Assembly: GCA_949290445.1 (NCBI GenBank)
Contig: CASERW010000005.1
Span: forward strand, 1-62,680
Length of the DNA: 62,680 nt
Source: Aeriscardovia aeriphila
GTDB lineage: Bacteria; Actinomycetota; Actinomycetes; Actinomycetales; Bifidobacteriaceae
Direction: 5' to 3'
Part shown: piece after piece, positions 20,445 through 28,938 of the stretch
How positions within the stretch are numbered: position 1 is the first letter of the stretch
How the letters are laid out: every line of letters begins with the position of its first letter
The notes under the pieces: model-generated
Told to the model about the DNA's origin: nothing
Databases searched by the model: none
What the model saw: the letters and a program-made list of their open reading frames with translations, nothing else
Translations under genes and position numbers: made by a program

Positions 20445-21506
20445 ATGAAGATTTTGTTTGCTGGCACACCACAAGTTGCTGTTCCTGCGCTGCGCGCTTT
20501 GGCGAGCAGCCAAGAGGTTGTTGCCGTGCTCACGCGCAAGGATGCAGTGCGTTCGCGAGGCAGGAAGGCTACCCCAAGCCCAGTGAAGCAGGCAGCCCAA
20601 GAGCTGGGAATCCCAGTTTTTGACTGTAAGCCTGGCGACCCAGACTTCTTGGAGCGCATTCACGAGCTGGGTGTGCAAGCAGCTGTTGTAGTCGCTTATG
20701 GCCGCATTCTTCGCCAGCCCGTGTTGGACGCTGTGCCTCTGGGCTGGTTCAACATTCACTTCTCCCTGTTGCCTGAGCTTCGTGGTGCTGCTCCTGTTCA
20801 GCGCAGCATTTGGTTGGGGGACAAGAAGACTGGTATCTCCATTTTCCAACTGGATGCTGGTATGGATACGGGCAAGCTTCTTGCCCAGCGTGAGATGGCT
20901 ATTGAGGACGAGCCGAATGCTGGCGATTTGATGATGTCGATGGCCGAGCTGGGCGCGCAGATGATCATTGAGCAGATGGCAAGCGTTGAAAAAGAGGCGG
21001 CTACCGACCCTACTCTTGCTTCTCTCTTGCATGTTCAGCCTGAGTTGACTGACCCCTCTCGGGCTTTAGCGCAAAAGATTAGCATCGAGGACGCTCAGGT
21101 GAAGTGGGATGAGCCGGCCAGTGTGGTTAGTGCGCATGCTCGCGCCTGCAACCCTGACCCTGGTGCTTTCACCACGGTGTATAAGGTGGGGAAGAGTGCT
21201 GTTGAGGGTGCTGCCCAAGTTGATGCCCAAGATGCTGCCAGCGAGGAAGGCGAGCGTTTACGCCTCAACGCCGTCCATACAGCCCGTGCTGATGAGCCAG
21301 CACTCGCTTCTGCTCTGCAGGCACAAGGCCTGGAAGCAGCTGCCCTGCATCCCGGTGACCTCGTCGTGAGCAAGAAGCACGTGTGGGTTGCCTGCGAAAC
21401 TGATTTCCTCGAGTTGCTCGTAGTGACAGCTCCGGGTAAGAAGACGATGCGAGCAGCAGACTGGGCTCGCGGCGCTCGTTTGCAAGCAGGAGCCCACTGT
21501 GAGTGA
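20445..21506 (+). CDS. fmt: methionyl-tRNA formyltransferase
   Basis: A 353-residue enzyme that formylates initiator Met-tRNA. It shows the N-terminal MKILFAGTPQVAVPALRAL, the formyl-folate site NIHFSLLPELRGAAPVQ and the TGISIFQLDAGMDTG segment. The C-terminal tRNA-binding domain contains an Ala/Glu-rich insert near residues 245-270. Start ATG 20445 follows AAAGGGTGA. The gene overlaps rsmB by eight bases. No def gene is adjacent. Confidence 0.97.
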   Translation: MKILFAGTPQVAVPALRALASSQEVVAVLTRKDAVRSRGRKATPSPVKQAAQELGIPVFDCKPGDPDFLERIHELGVQAAVVVAYGRILRQPVLDAVPLGWFNIHFSLLPELRGAAPVQRSIWLGDKKTGISIFQLDAGMDTGKLLAQREMAIEDEPNAGDLMMSMAELGAQMIIEQMASVEKEAATDPTLASLLHVQPELTDPSRALAQKISIEDAQVKWDEPASVVSAHARACNPDPGAFTTVYKVGKSAVEGAAQVDAQDAASEEGERLRLNAVHTARADEPALASALQAQGLEAAALHPGDLVVSKKHVWVACETDFLELLVVTAPGKKTMRAADWARGARLQAGAHCE

Positions 21507-23019
21507 CACCAGCAGTTTGCTCGGCGCACGCAAGGTCGCGCTGTCTGCTCTGCGCGCGATTCGCACGCGCCACAGCTTTGCGAACCTTCTGCTGCCTGGG
21601 TTGTTGAGTCAAGCGCAGTTGTCGGCGCGCGATGCTGCTTTTTGCACGGATATGGTGTATCAAACCCTTCGCTGGCAAGGCTTCCTCGACGCACTCATCG
21701 ACGCACTGACCACGAAGAAGTCAGCCAAAGCGAGCACCTCAGGTGCGGCGAGTGTGGTTGACAGCACGAAACAAGCGAGCAAATCGGTTTCCCTGTTGGA
21801 CGCGGACGTGCGCGATATTCTGCGCCTCGGCCTCACCCAACTCTTGCTGCTTGACGTTGCCGCATACGCTGTGGTGACCACTAGCGTCGAACTCGCCCGC
21901 CACACGCCGCACGCTCACCGTGCCACCGGGCTGATCAACGCCACTTTGCGTCGCGCCAGTGAACGCAGTCGCAAAGAATGGGAGGCGATTCTCACCTCTC
22001 GTATCCCTCGCTCGCAGCACGACGCCAGATTATCAGTACGCTATTCTCATCCGAAATGGATCATTCGCAAGCTTCGCGAATCCTTCGCCGCCACGAACCC
22101 GCAGATGAGTGAGGAGGAGCGGGAAAAGCAGCTGGAAGAGATTTTGCGCGCTGATAATCTTCCTGCACCTCTGACTTTATGCGCGCGCCCTGGCCTTGTT
22201 GCACCTGCAGACCTTGCCAACCAGATTACTGACCGTGCACCTGAGGCACACGTTGAAAAAGGCTTGTGGTCACCTTACGCTCTGAGGGTCAGTGGCATCG
22301 ATCCGGGAACTCTTGCAGCCGTGAAGAATGCCAAAGCGGGTGTGGAAGACGAAGGAAGCCAGCTGGTTGCGCTCACTTTAGCGGCAGCGCAGAGCCAGGC
22401 GAGCAGTGATAATCTCTGGCTGGACTTGTGTGCAGCACCGGGCGGGAAAACTGCCCTTCTCGGAGCTCTCGCCCAGCTTAAAGGTGCGACAATTCGCGCC
22501 AACGAGAAGAACCCGACTCGCGCGAAACTCGTTGCACACAATGTGGCAGCGCTGAAAGACGAGACGATTGACGCGATCACCGTGCTGGACGGGAGGGAGT
22601 ATGCCCAAGCCAAGCAAGGTCAGTTCTCCCGCGTGCTCGTCGATGTGCCGTGTTCGGGGCTGGGAGCGTTGAGAAGAAGGCCGGAAGCGCGCTGGAGTAA
22701 AAAATCTGAGGAGATTGACGAGCTCATCGGTTTGCAAAAGCAACTGCTCAATGCGGCTATCGATGCCACACTTCCCGGCGGAGTCATACTCTATTCGACG
22801 TGTTCGCCCGTGGTGGAGGAGACGCGAGCAGTGGTGGATGCCTGTGTGAACAGTCGTGATGATGTGCGACGATTAGACGCGGCACAGGTTCTTTCTACCG
22901 TGGTAGGGGAGAACTCGTTGAGGCTTGCACACGGCGATGTTCAACTGTTCAACATCGATACCGACATGATGTTCATGTCACTTTTGCGAAAAGTCATTCC
23001 TCAATCACCAACTGAGTGA
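21499..23019 (+). CDS. rsmB: 16S rRNA m5C967 methyltransferase
   Basis: A 506-residue RsmB/Sun/Fmu protein. The N-terminal 150 residues form the NusB-like RNA-binding domain. The C-terminal part is a SAM-dependent methyltransferase with the LDLCAAPGGKTALL SAM site, the catalytic cysteine in VLVDVPCSGLGALRRRPEARW (near residue 385) and the second conserved cysteine in LYSTCS. The GTG start at 21499 overlaps the fmt stop, indicating coupling. It carries three TGATAATCT motifs (22028 minus, 22153 and 22408 plus), the highest count of any gene here along with the aminotransferase. Confidence 0.95.
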   Translation: MSDTSSLLGARKVALSALRAIRTRHSFANLLLPGLLSQAQLSARDAAFCTDMVYQTLRWQGFLDALIDALTTKKSAKASTSGAASVVDSTKQASKSVSLLDADVRDILRLGLTQLLLLDVAAYAVVTTSVELARHTPHAHRATGLINATLRRASERSRKEWEAILTSRIPRSQHDARLSVRYSHPKWIIRKLRESFAATNPQMSEEEREKQLEEILRADNLPAPLTLCARPGLVAPADLANQITDRAPEAHVEKGLWSPYALRVSGIDPGTLAAVKNAKAGVEDEGSQLVALTLAAAQSQASSDNLWLDLCAAPGGKTALLGALAQLKGATIRANEKNPTRAKLVAHNVAALKDETIDAITVLDGREYAQAKQGQFSRVLVDVPCSGLGALRRRPEARWSKKSEEIDELIGLQKQLLNAAIDATLPGGVILYSTCSPVVEETRAVVDACVNSRDDVRRLDAAQVLSTVVGENSLRLAHGDVQLFNIDTDMMFMSLLRKVIPQSPTE

Positions 23020-23032
23020 AAAGGTGGGCTCT

Positions 23033-23953
23033 ATGGATTTGCGCCAACTGGCATCAAAGGTTGAAGAGGTGTGCCGCACTGCCGGCAACCACGCCCTGAG
23101 AGAGCAGTTGAACCCCAGCGTGATCAAAACCTCGCGCGAACGCGGAGGCATTTCAGTCGGCCACTACGCTTCCGACATTGATTCACACCTCCAGCAGTAT
23201 GTGATGGGCGCTCTCAACGAAATCGAACCACACAAGAGCTACTGGGATGAGCTTGCCGGTGAAGTTAGGCCAGGCGACCGCTTTTGGTGCGTGGGTAACG
23301 TCGACGGTTCCATCAACTTTGCGAGGAACTTGTCGGAATGGACGGTCACGGTTTCGCTGTTCGAGGCGAATGATATGGGCGAGATCTACCCGATTCTCGG
23401 CGTTGTTCACGCTCCAGCTCTCGACTTGACGTATATGGCAGCACGCGGCCAGGGCGCTATCCGCGTTCGTCGTCTGCTCACCACAGAAAAGCGTGAGCGC
23501 GTGATTCCATCCACTTGGCCACACCTGTCGGACTCGGTGGTCTGCTTTGGCATGAGCTACTTCAGGAACGAATCGCGTCGTGCACTGGCAACCGTGAATG
23601 ACCTCACTGGTAAGCCTGCGGACATTAAGCGTATTGGACCGGTGTCGCTGGATTTGTGCAAGGTTGCTGACGGCACGTATGACGCCTACTTCGAGCCATC
23701 CCTGCACTCTTGGGATATTCCTGCCGTGGCTGCGGGTGCCATCGTGTTGTGGGAGGCACAAGGTCACCTTTCCCGGTGGGATGGATCTTTGATCAACTGG
23801 CATGAGGCAAACGATATTGTGGCGACGAATGCTGTGATCGATGATGAGCTGATGCCTTATTTGGCTGCGCGTTCAGATAACCCAACGGTGTCGAACCCGA
23901 GTAATGATGAGCGTATTGCTCGCACTCAGGAGATGCCTCCAATTCACGAGTGA
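23033..23953 (+). CDS. inositol monophosphatase-family protein
   Basis: A 306-residue member of the IMPase fold. The C-terminal WDIPAVAAG motif is intact. The central DPIDGT-type motif reads VGNVDGSINF, so the first metal-binding Asp is Gly. The usual GEE motif is represented by WDELAGE. Activity on inositol phosphate is therefore uncertain; it could act on another phosphoester or be non-catalytic. ATG 23033 follows AAGGTGGG. It lies 13 bases after rsmB, so it probably belongs to the fmt-rsmB operon. Confidence 0.8.
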   Translation: MDLRQLASKVEEVCRTAGNHALREQLNPSVIKTSRERGGISVGHYASDIDSHLQQYVMGALNEIEPHKSYWDELAGEVRPGDRFWCVGNVDGSINFARNLSEWTVTVSLFEANDMGEIYPILGVVHAPALDLTYMAARGQGAIRVRRLLTTEKRERVIPSTWPHLSDSVVCFGMSYFRNESRRALATVNDLTGKPADIKRIGPVSLDLCKVADGTYDAYFEPSLHSWDIPAVAAGAIVLWEAQGHLSRWDGSLINWHEANDIVATNAVIDDELMPYLAARSDNPTVSNPSNDERIARTQEMPPIHE

Positions 23954-23965
23954 CAAGGATGCGAG

Positions 23966-24046
23966 GCGCTGAGCGTAATAGCTTACGCAACCGACTGAGC
24001 GCAATAGTTCAGTGGAATAGACTCAGCGTAACAGCTCGCACAAGCG
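23966..24046. repeat. degenerate short repeats after the IMPase gene
   Basis: CTGAGCGTAATAG, CTGAGCGCAATAG and CTCAGCGTAACAG follow one another from about 23969, 23995 and 24032. Further partial copies (GTGGAATAG, ACGCAATAG) lie nearby. It looks like local degenerate duplication in a 3' region. Confidence 0.45.
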
Positions 24047-24060
24047 GTTGTACGCAATAG

Positions 24061-24090
24061 AAAAGCCCACTGCTGAGCAGTGAGCTTTTT
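24061..24090. terminator. terminator between the IMPase gene and HU
   Basis: AAAAGCCCACTGC and GCAGTGAGCTTTTT form a hairpin with one mismatch. A and T tracts on both sides let it serve both convergent genes. Confidence 0.8.
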
Positions 24091-24140
24091 CATAACTCGT
24101 CAATGACTCGTCACTGAGTTGTTGCGATGCTATCGAGTTT

Positions 24141-24422
24141 TCACTCAGAAACAGCCTTCTTGAGCAGGGAACCTGCAGAGAGCTTCACGCCGTAGCGAGC
24201 TGGGATGTTGATGGTTTCACCAGTACGTGGGTTACGGCCGGTGCGCTCTGCACGCTTAACGCGCTCAGCAGCGAAGACGCCAGTGAGCTTGAGGCCCTCA
24301 CCGTTCTTGAGGGACTCGATGAGAACATCCTGGAATGCGTTGATAGCAGCCTCGGACTGTGCCTTGGTGAGGTTGGACTTCTCAGCAACCTTGGAAACGA
24401 GATCAGCCTTGTTATATGCCAT
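24141..24422 (-). CDS. hup: DNA-binding protein HU
   Basis: A 93-residue histone-like nucleoid protein that bends DNA. It starts MAYNKADLVSKVAEKS and contains the beta-arm signature GRNPRTGETINIPA. Length is normal for a short HU without a basic C-terminal tail, unlike the long HU of mycobacteria. The 245 bases upstream are AT-rich with no gene; on the minus strand they contain a TAATAT element (24482-24487) as a possible -10, and GTTC/GAAC inverted words near 24545. Promoter details are not certain. Confidence 0.97.
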   Translation of the reverse strand: MAYNKADLVSKVAEKSNLTKAQSEAAINAFQDVLIESLKNGEGLKLTGVFAAERVKRAERTGRNPRTGETINIPARYGVKLSAGSLLKKAVSE

Positions 24423-24667
24423 GGTGCACTAACTCTTTCTCTGTGGGAGCGGCTTCTTGTTCGCCGTCCGTTTACATAGCCGATATTACAACAAAAATCA
24501 GAAAAACTGTTGAATTTCCGCGGATTTTGGTCATTTTTTCTCACACGTTCACAAGTGCGAACAAAAATGAACAATCTTCACAAGAAAAACTGTCCTCCAG
24601 GCTCAAAACTGTTGAGAAACCTACGTTTATGCAATAAAATATCGCGGCCAAGCTGGTTCAGCACAGT

Positions 24668-27187
24668 TTAGAGCAGACCATGCTTTTGCATGTGCTTCAT
24701 GTACACATAACCCAAAGCCATGCGCACCCAGTATGACCAGAAGCGGAAGAGCAGCGTTGCAGACACGGCAATGGGAGACGGCACACCAATACCCGTGAAT
24801 GTCACCGACAACAGCGTCTCCACCGCGCCCAAACCACCAGGCGTTGGCACAGCAGTACCCACTGCATTCACCAGCAAGAACAGGAAGAGAGTTTGGATGA
24901 AATCAGCGTTGTAGCCGAAGGCGAGTAAAGCCGTCCAGAAGCTCGCTGCCAAAGTTGTGTTCTGAATAATCGAACCAAACACCGACAAGCTCAGAATCGA
25001 CGGGTGGGAGAACAGGATCACCATTTGATGACCGTAGTTTTTGATTTGAGGAACAACGGTAGTGATAATCCAATGTCGGCAGCGAGGGATGAGCATCGCC
25101 ACAGCAATAACTGCTGCAACAGCCCCAATAACCAACAGAACAGCCTTACCAGGAATAGCGTTCTCCAAGCCAGCCTGACCATAAGCCAAGCCCAACACAA
25201 TGAACATGAGGAAGGTAGTCGTAAACTCAGCCACCGTATCAGCAGTAGCCGTGGCAATAGCTTGCGTGGTATCCATGCCAATCTTCTTCAAAAACAGCGT
25301 GTTAACGGCCAGCGGACCAGCAGCTGTCGGCATGGAAACGGCGGTAAAGCTAGCCACCGCCTGAGTGCCAATAATGCCATCGATATTCTTGCGACGACGA
25401 TCCTTGTCGATAAAGATACCGAAAGCCAGAGCAGAACCCAGCCAAGAGACGAGCGAGAAGGCCAAAGAAAGAGCAGCCCACAAAGGATTAGCAGTTTTCA
25501 CCGCCTCTATCATCTGCTCCAAGTTGAGCTGAGTGAACAGCGCGACCATCGCCACCAGAAGCAGGACGATGCTGATGAACTTCTTCGCGTTGAAACGGGA
25601 GAGATTCGTCGTCGTCTCGCCCATCTCCTCAACAGCTTCTTTCTCACTCAACGCTTCTAAGCGAGACTGCAGAGCCTTCATCATTTTGCGCGAATAGCCA
25701 GGAAGCTGCTTGGTCGCACTCGGTACAATCACCGTCTGAATGTACGGAGAAAGCGAGGCGAGTGTCGCATCCGAGCAGGTGGCGCGCAGCACCTCAACGG
25801 TTTTATCAACGCCTAAGGTTGCTGCCAGCATGACGAGCAGCTGGACGCGGTCAACGGCGATATGCAAGCTCGACGAAGCGAGATCGGCCATCTCCCAACC
25901 AGCGAGAACAGCAGTGCCCATTTCTCCGTCGGTGAGGCTTTCCAGCGAGCGCTTATCCAAAGCCATCGTCTGGTCGCTGCTGGTCGGCTCCTGAGGGATG
26001 ATACCCACGCAGGATGGGGTGATATTGCGATGGGTGATGCCAAAGCGGTGAGCTTGCTCCATCTGCTCCCACAGCTCGCGAATCTGGGCAGGGGAGGCGG
26101 AAGTGAGGTTGAGAGAGTGAATGTGATGATGCGGTTGCGCGGATTCAAACACAAGGAAGGTCGATTCGCCTGCATCGCCCATGCCCACTACTTGGACGGG
26201 GGAAATATTGTGGCTGGCCAAAGCCATGAGTACGAGCATGTGATGTTCCGCCGTTTGACGAACGGAAGTGTCATGACGAATGGTGATGCCCTGAATCTTC
26301 AGGGAATTGAGCCACTGGGAAATGTAGCCTCCCGTGTGGCGCTGTTCGTCGAGGACGGAGACGGTGTAACGTGCGCCGTCAGCATTCTTCATGTGGTAAA
26401 TGCGAGAAATGGCAGACAGGTCGTCCGAGAAGCTGGCGTGGCTCTTTGCTCCCAGATTGATAATCTTGTCAACGTCGTCTTTACGCGAAAGCTTGACGGG
26501 GTCGAAACCAATGCGGCGCAATTCGGTGACGAGGTCTTGGCCCCACAGACCTTGGCTGCGCGTGCCGAATGCGTAACGGCACACTTGGCCAATGCACAAG
26601 CCCAAGAAGAGTGCCATCGAAGCGGCAGAAATTGGCGCATATGAGGTAATGAGATCAAGAATGAGCAGGATGGCGAAGGCGGAGTTTACCCAACGCAGTT
26701 GGTGGTCGCGCGTCCTTCCCGTAGCGCAGGCGAGCAGGGCGGTGGTGGCCACGAGCAGCTCGAAAGTTCCCACGCCAAAGATGGCGGGCTTACCTGGGAT
26801 TAACAGTGAGGAAAATTGCTGACCCAACAGATGGAAAAGCAGCGTGATCAGCGAGCCGATGGCAAGGCCTGCGGCAAAGCTCACCGCTGAGGCGAGTGTT
26901 CTCCACCATTGACGAGTCATCAACAGCCTGGAGAAGACGACGAGCATGAGCACCAGGATGACGGCGGTTTGTAGCAGCGTCATCGGTAGGCCCAACACCC
27001 AGCGCAGGGCGGAGAGGGTGCTCACACGGTTGAAGTCTTTTTGCACGCCGGAGGTGGTGGAGTGTAGGAACACTGCCAGGCCGATAACTCCTGCGGATAG
27101 CAGGAGCCACAAGCCTGCCCAGAGCAAGTCACGAGCGTCGCGTACGCGGCTGGGCTTGTGATCGGTAATCTCGACGGCGGTGTTCAT
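24668..27187 (-). CDS. multi-domain membrane protein: N-terminal TM region, pseudokinase-like domain, UPF0104 flippase-like domain
   Basis: This 839-residue protein has three parts. Residues 1-210 hold several membrane helices. Residues about 215-480 resemble a protein kinase fold, with HHMLVLMALASHNISPV and a catalytic-loop-like THRNITPSCVGI where the usual Asp is Asn, so catalysis is unlikely. Residues about 515-839 form a UPF0104/lysylphosphatidylglycerol-synthase-type membrane domain, ending with the signature TPGGLGAVETLLSVTF. Proteins of this family move lipids or lipid-linked sugars across the membrane. No aminoacyl transferase domain is present, so MprF-type lysinylation is not indicated. 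Two plus-strand motifs lie inside the gene (25065, 26459). Confidence 0.8.
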   Translation of the reverse strand: MNTAVEITDHKPSRVRDARDLLWAGLWLLLSAGVIGLAVFLHSTTSGVQKDFNRVSTLSALRWVLGLPMTLLQTAVILVLMLVVFSRLLMTRQWWRTLASAVSFAAGLAIGSLITLLFHLLGQQFSSLLIPGKPAIFGVGTFELLVATTALLACATGRTRDHQLRWVNSAFAILLILDLITSYAPISAASMALFLGLCIGQVCRYAFGTRSQGLWGQDLVTELRRIGFDPVKLSRKDDVDKIINLGAKSHASFSDDLSAISRIYHMKNADGARYTVSVLDEQRHTGGYISQWLNSLKIQGITIRHDTSVRQTAEHHMLVLMALASHNISPVQVVGMGDAGESTFLVFESAQPHHHIHSLNLTSASPAQIRELWEQMEQAHRFGITHRNITPSCVGIIPQEPTSSDQTMALDKRSLESLTDGEMGTAVLAGWEMADLASSSLHIAVDRVQLLVMLAATLGVDKTVEVLRATCSDATLASLSPYIQTVIVPSATKQLPGYSRKMMKALQSRLEALSEKEAVEEMGETTTNLSRFNAKKFISIVLLLVAMVALFTQLNLEQMIEAVKTANPLWAALSLAFSLVSWLGSALAFGIFIDKDRRRKNIDGIIGTQAVASFTAVSMPTAAGPLAVNTLFLKKIGMDTTQAIATATADTVAEFTTTFLMFIVLGLAYGQAGLENAIPGKAVLLVIGAVAAVIAVAMLIPRCRHWIITTVVPQIKNYGHQMVILFSHPSILSLSVFGSIIQNTTLAASFWTALLAFGYNADFIQTLFLFLLVNAVGTAVPTPGGLGAVETLLSVTFTGIGVPSPIAVSATLLFRFWSYWVRMALGYVYMKHMQKHGLL

Positions 27188-27347
27188 ACAATTCTCCTTC
27201 GCACTCTTCTTTCATTGTGCGCGAAAATCAGGCGGAATGCATCAGACTGGAGGATGAAACCGCCCAGAATATGAGGTGAAACTCACAATTGCTGTGCGGT
27301 GAATATGCAGTTTTCTTCGGCAGAGTAAATTTCAGGCGCTGCTCAGC

Positions 27348-28805
27348 TCACTCAGCGCTGTCAGTGTTCTGAGTTCTGTGCTCGAAGCGAACCAACTGAC
27401 TGGCTACACCCGTGTAGGTGTGCGGGGTTAGAGCAAGCAAACGTTGCTCATCTTCCTTAGGCAGGTTGAGTGAGCGAACGAACTGCTCGACGTCATCCTT
27501 GTTGATGCGATGGCCGCGCATCAGCTCCTTAACCTTTTCGTATGGGTGATCCATACCAGCAACACCTTGCAAGCTCAAAGCACGCATCAGCGTTTGGATC
27601 GGCTCGCCCAAAACCTCCCAGTTTTCCTCGAGCTCTTGAGCCATCTTCTCCTGATGAGGGTGAACTTGCAGCAGGCCGCGATGCAAGTTATGCAATGCGA
27701 GCAGTGAGTAGCCGATAGCAGCACCTATATTCCTTTGCGTGCTGGAATCAGTGAGATCGCGCTGCCAGCGTGCCTCGACCAAAGTCTGGCTCAACGTGTC
27801 GAGGAAGGAGCAGGACAGCTCGCAGTTTGCTTCCGCATTCTCAAACAGAATGGGGTTCACCTTGTGGGGCATGGTCGACGAGCCTGTCGCACCCTTGACT
27901 GGTACCTGAGTGAACACGCCGCGGGAAATATACAGCCACATATCCACGCACAGGTTATGAATAATCCTGTTGATATGGCTGATAGTGGAGAACAGCTCCG
28001 CATCCCAATCATGCGACTCAATCTGCGTTGTCAGCGGGTTCCACGTCAAGCCCATGCGCTCTTGCACGAAGCGACGAGAAATTTCCTGCCAATCTACATC
28101 AGGCAAAGCCACATAGTGAGCGCCAAAAGTACCCGTAGCACCATTGAGCTTGCCCAAATACTCTTGGTTCATGATCTTTCGACGCTGACGAGTGAGACGG
28201 TAGACGAAAACAGCCAATTCCTTACCCAACGTGGTCGGGGTTGCCGGCTGACCGTGCGTCATTGCCAACAAAGGCAGATCAGCAAACTTCTCGCTCATGG
28301 AGCTCAGCAGGTCGAGAACTTCATCAAACTCAGGCAGCCAAATGCGCTCCACACCAGCCTTGATGCAACGAGCGTGGGAGAGATTGTTAATATCCTCCGA
28401 TGTGCAGGCGAAGTGAACCAGCGGCTGAACGTGAGACAGCTCAGTAGGGTGGCCCAACACTTCCTCGGCCTTGTCGAGGTAAGAGTCGATGTAATACTCC
28501 ACAGCCTTCACATCGTGGTGAGTCTGAGCTTCGATGCCCTTGAGCGTTTCGATGCCCTTCTCATCAAACTGCTCAGGAATAGAGCGCAAATATGCTTTCT
28601 CTTCCTCGCTGAACGGCTTCACGCCAGGAATAACTGATTCCCCATTATTGGCTTCCGCCAGGAAGATCATCCACTCGGTTTCCACGACCATACGCTCACG
28701 GTTGAGTGCTGGCTCGGAGAGGAACTCGACGAGTGGGTGAGTGATGGCATGGTAGCGCCCGTCCAAAGAGGTCAGGGCAATTTGGTCGATATCCGCAAGT
28801 TTCAT
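27348..28805 (-). CDS. purB: adenylosuccinate lyase
   Basis: A 485-residue enzyme acting twice in purine synthesis: it forms AICAR from SAICAR and AMP from adenylosuccinate. The fumarase/ASL signature GSSTMPHKVNP is present, with ALTSLDGRYHAI at the N-terminus and THGQPATPTTLGKELAVF in the centre. Length fits the long (E. coli-type) class. I chose the ATG at 28805, preceded by AAAGGT; an upstream in-frame methionine is not supported. It lies alone; the gene upstream is the WXG/lipase protein in the same direction. Confidence 0.97.
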   Translation of the reverse strand: MKLADIDQIALTSLDGRYHAITHPLVEFLSEPALNRERMVVETEWMIFLAEANNGESVIPGVKPFSEEEKAYLRSIPEQFDEKGIETLKGIEAQTHHDVKAVEYYIDSYLDKAEEVLGHPTELSHVQPLVHFACTSEDINNLSHARCIKAGVERIWLPEFDEVLDLLSSMSEKFADLPLLAMTHGQPATPTTLGKELAVFVYRLTRQRRKIMNQEYLGKLNGATGTFGAHYVALPDVDWQEISRRFVQERMGLTWNPLTTQIESHDWDAELFSTISHINRIIHNLCVDMWLYISRGVFTQVPVKGATGSSTMPHKVNPILFENAEANCELSCSFLDTLSQTLVEARWQRDLTDSSTQRNIGAAIGYSLLALHNLHRGLLQVHPHQEKMAQELEENWEVLGEPIQTLMRALSLQGVAGMDHPYEKVKELMRGHRINKDDVEQFVRSLNLPKEDEQRLLALTPHTYTGVASQLVRFEHRTQNTDSAE

Positions 28806-28938
28806 ACCTTTAAGCCTATCGGACAGGGTGGTTTTCCTCTCGCCTGGCCGTTGTGATATTCTCACTCGACCGCTTTAGCGTTACTTGCTTAACCGTTGTG
28901 ATGTACTCGCTCCACGCTTACACAACCTTTCGTCGCTT

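Noticed and set aside
23966-24046. CRISPR array
   Set aside because: The repeats are short, irregular and few, with no constant spacer length; no cas gene is present.
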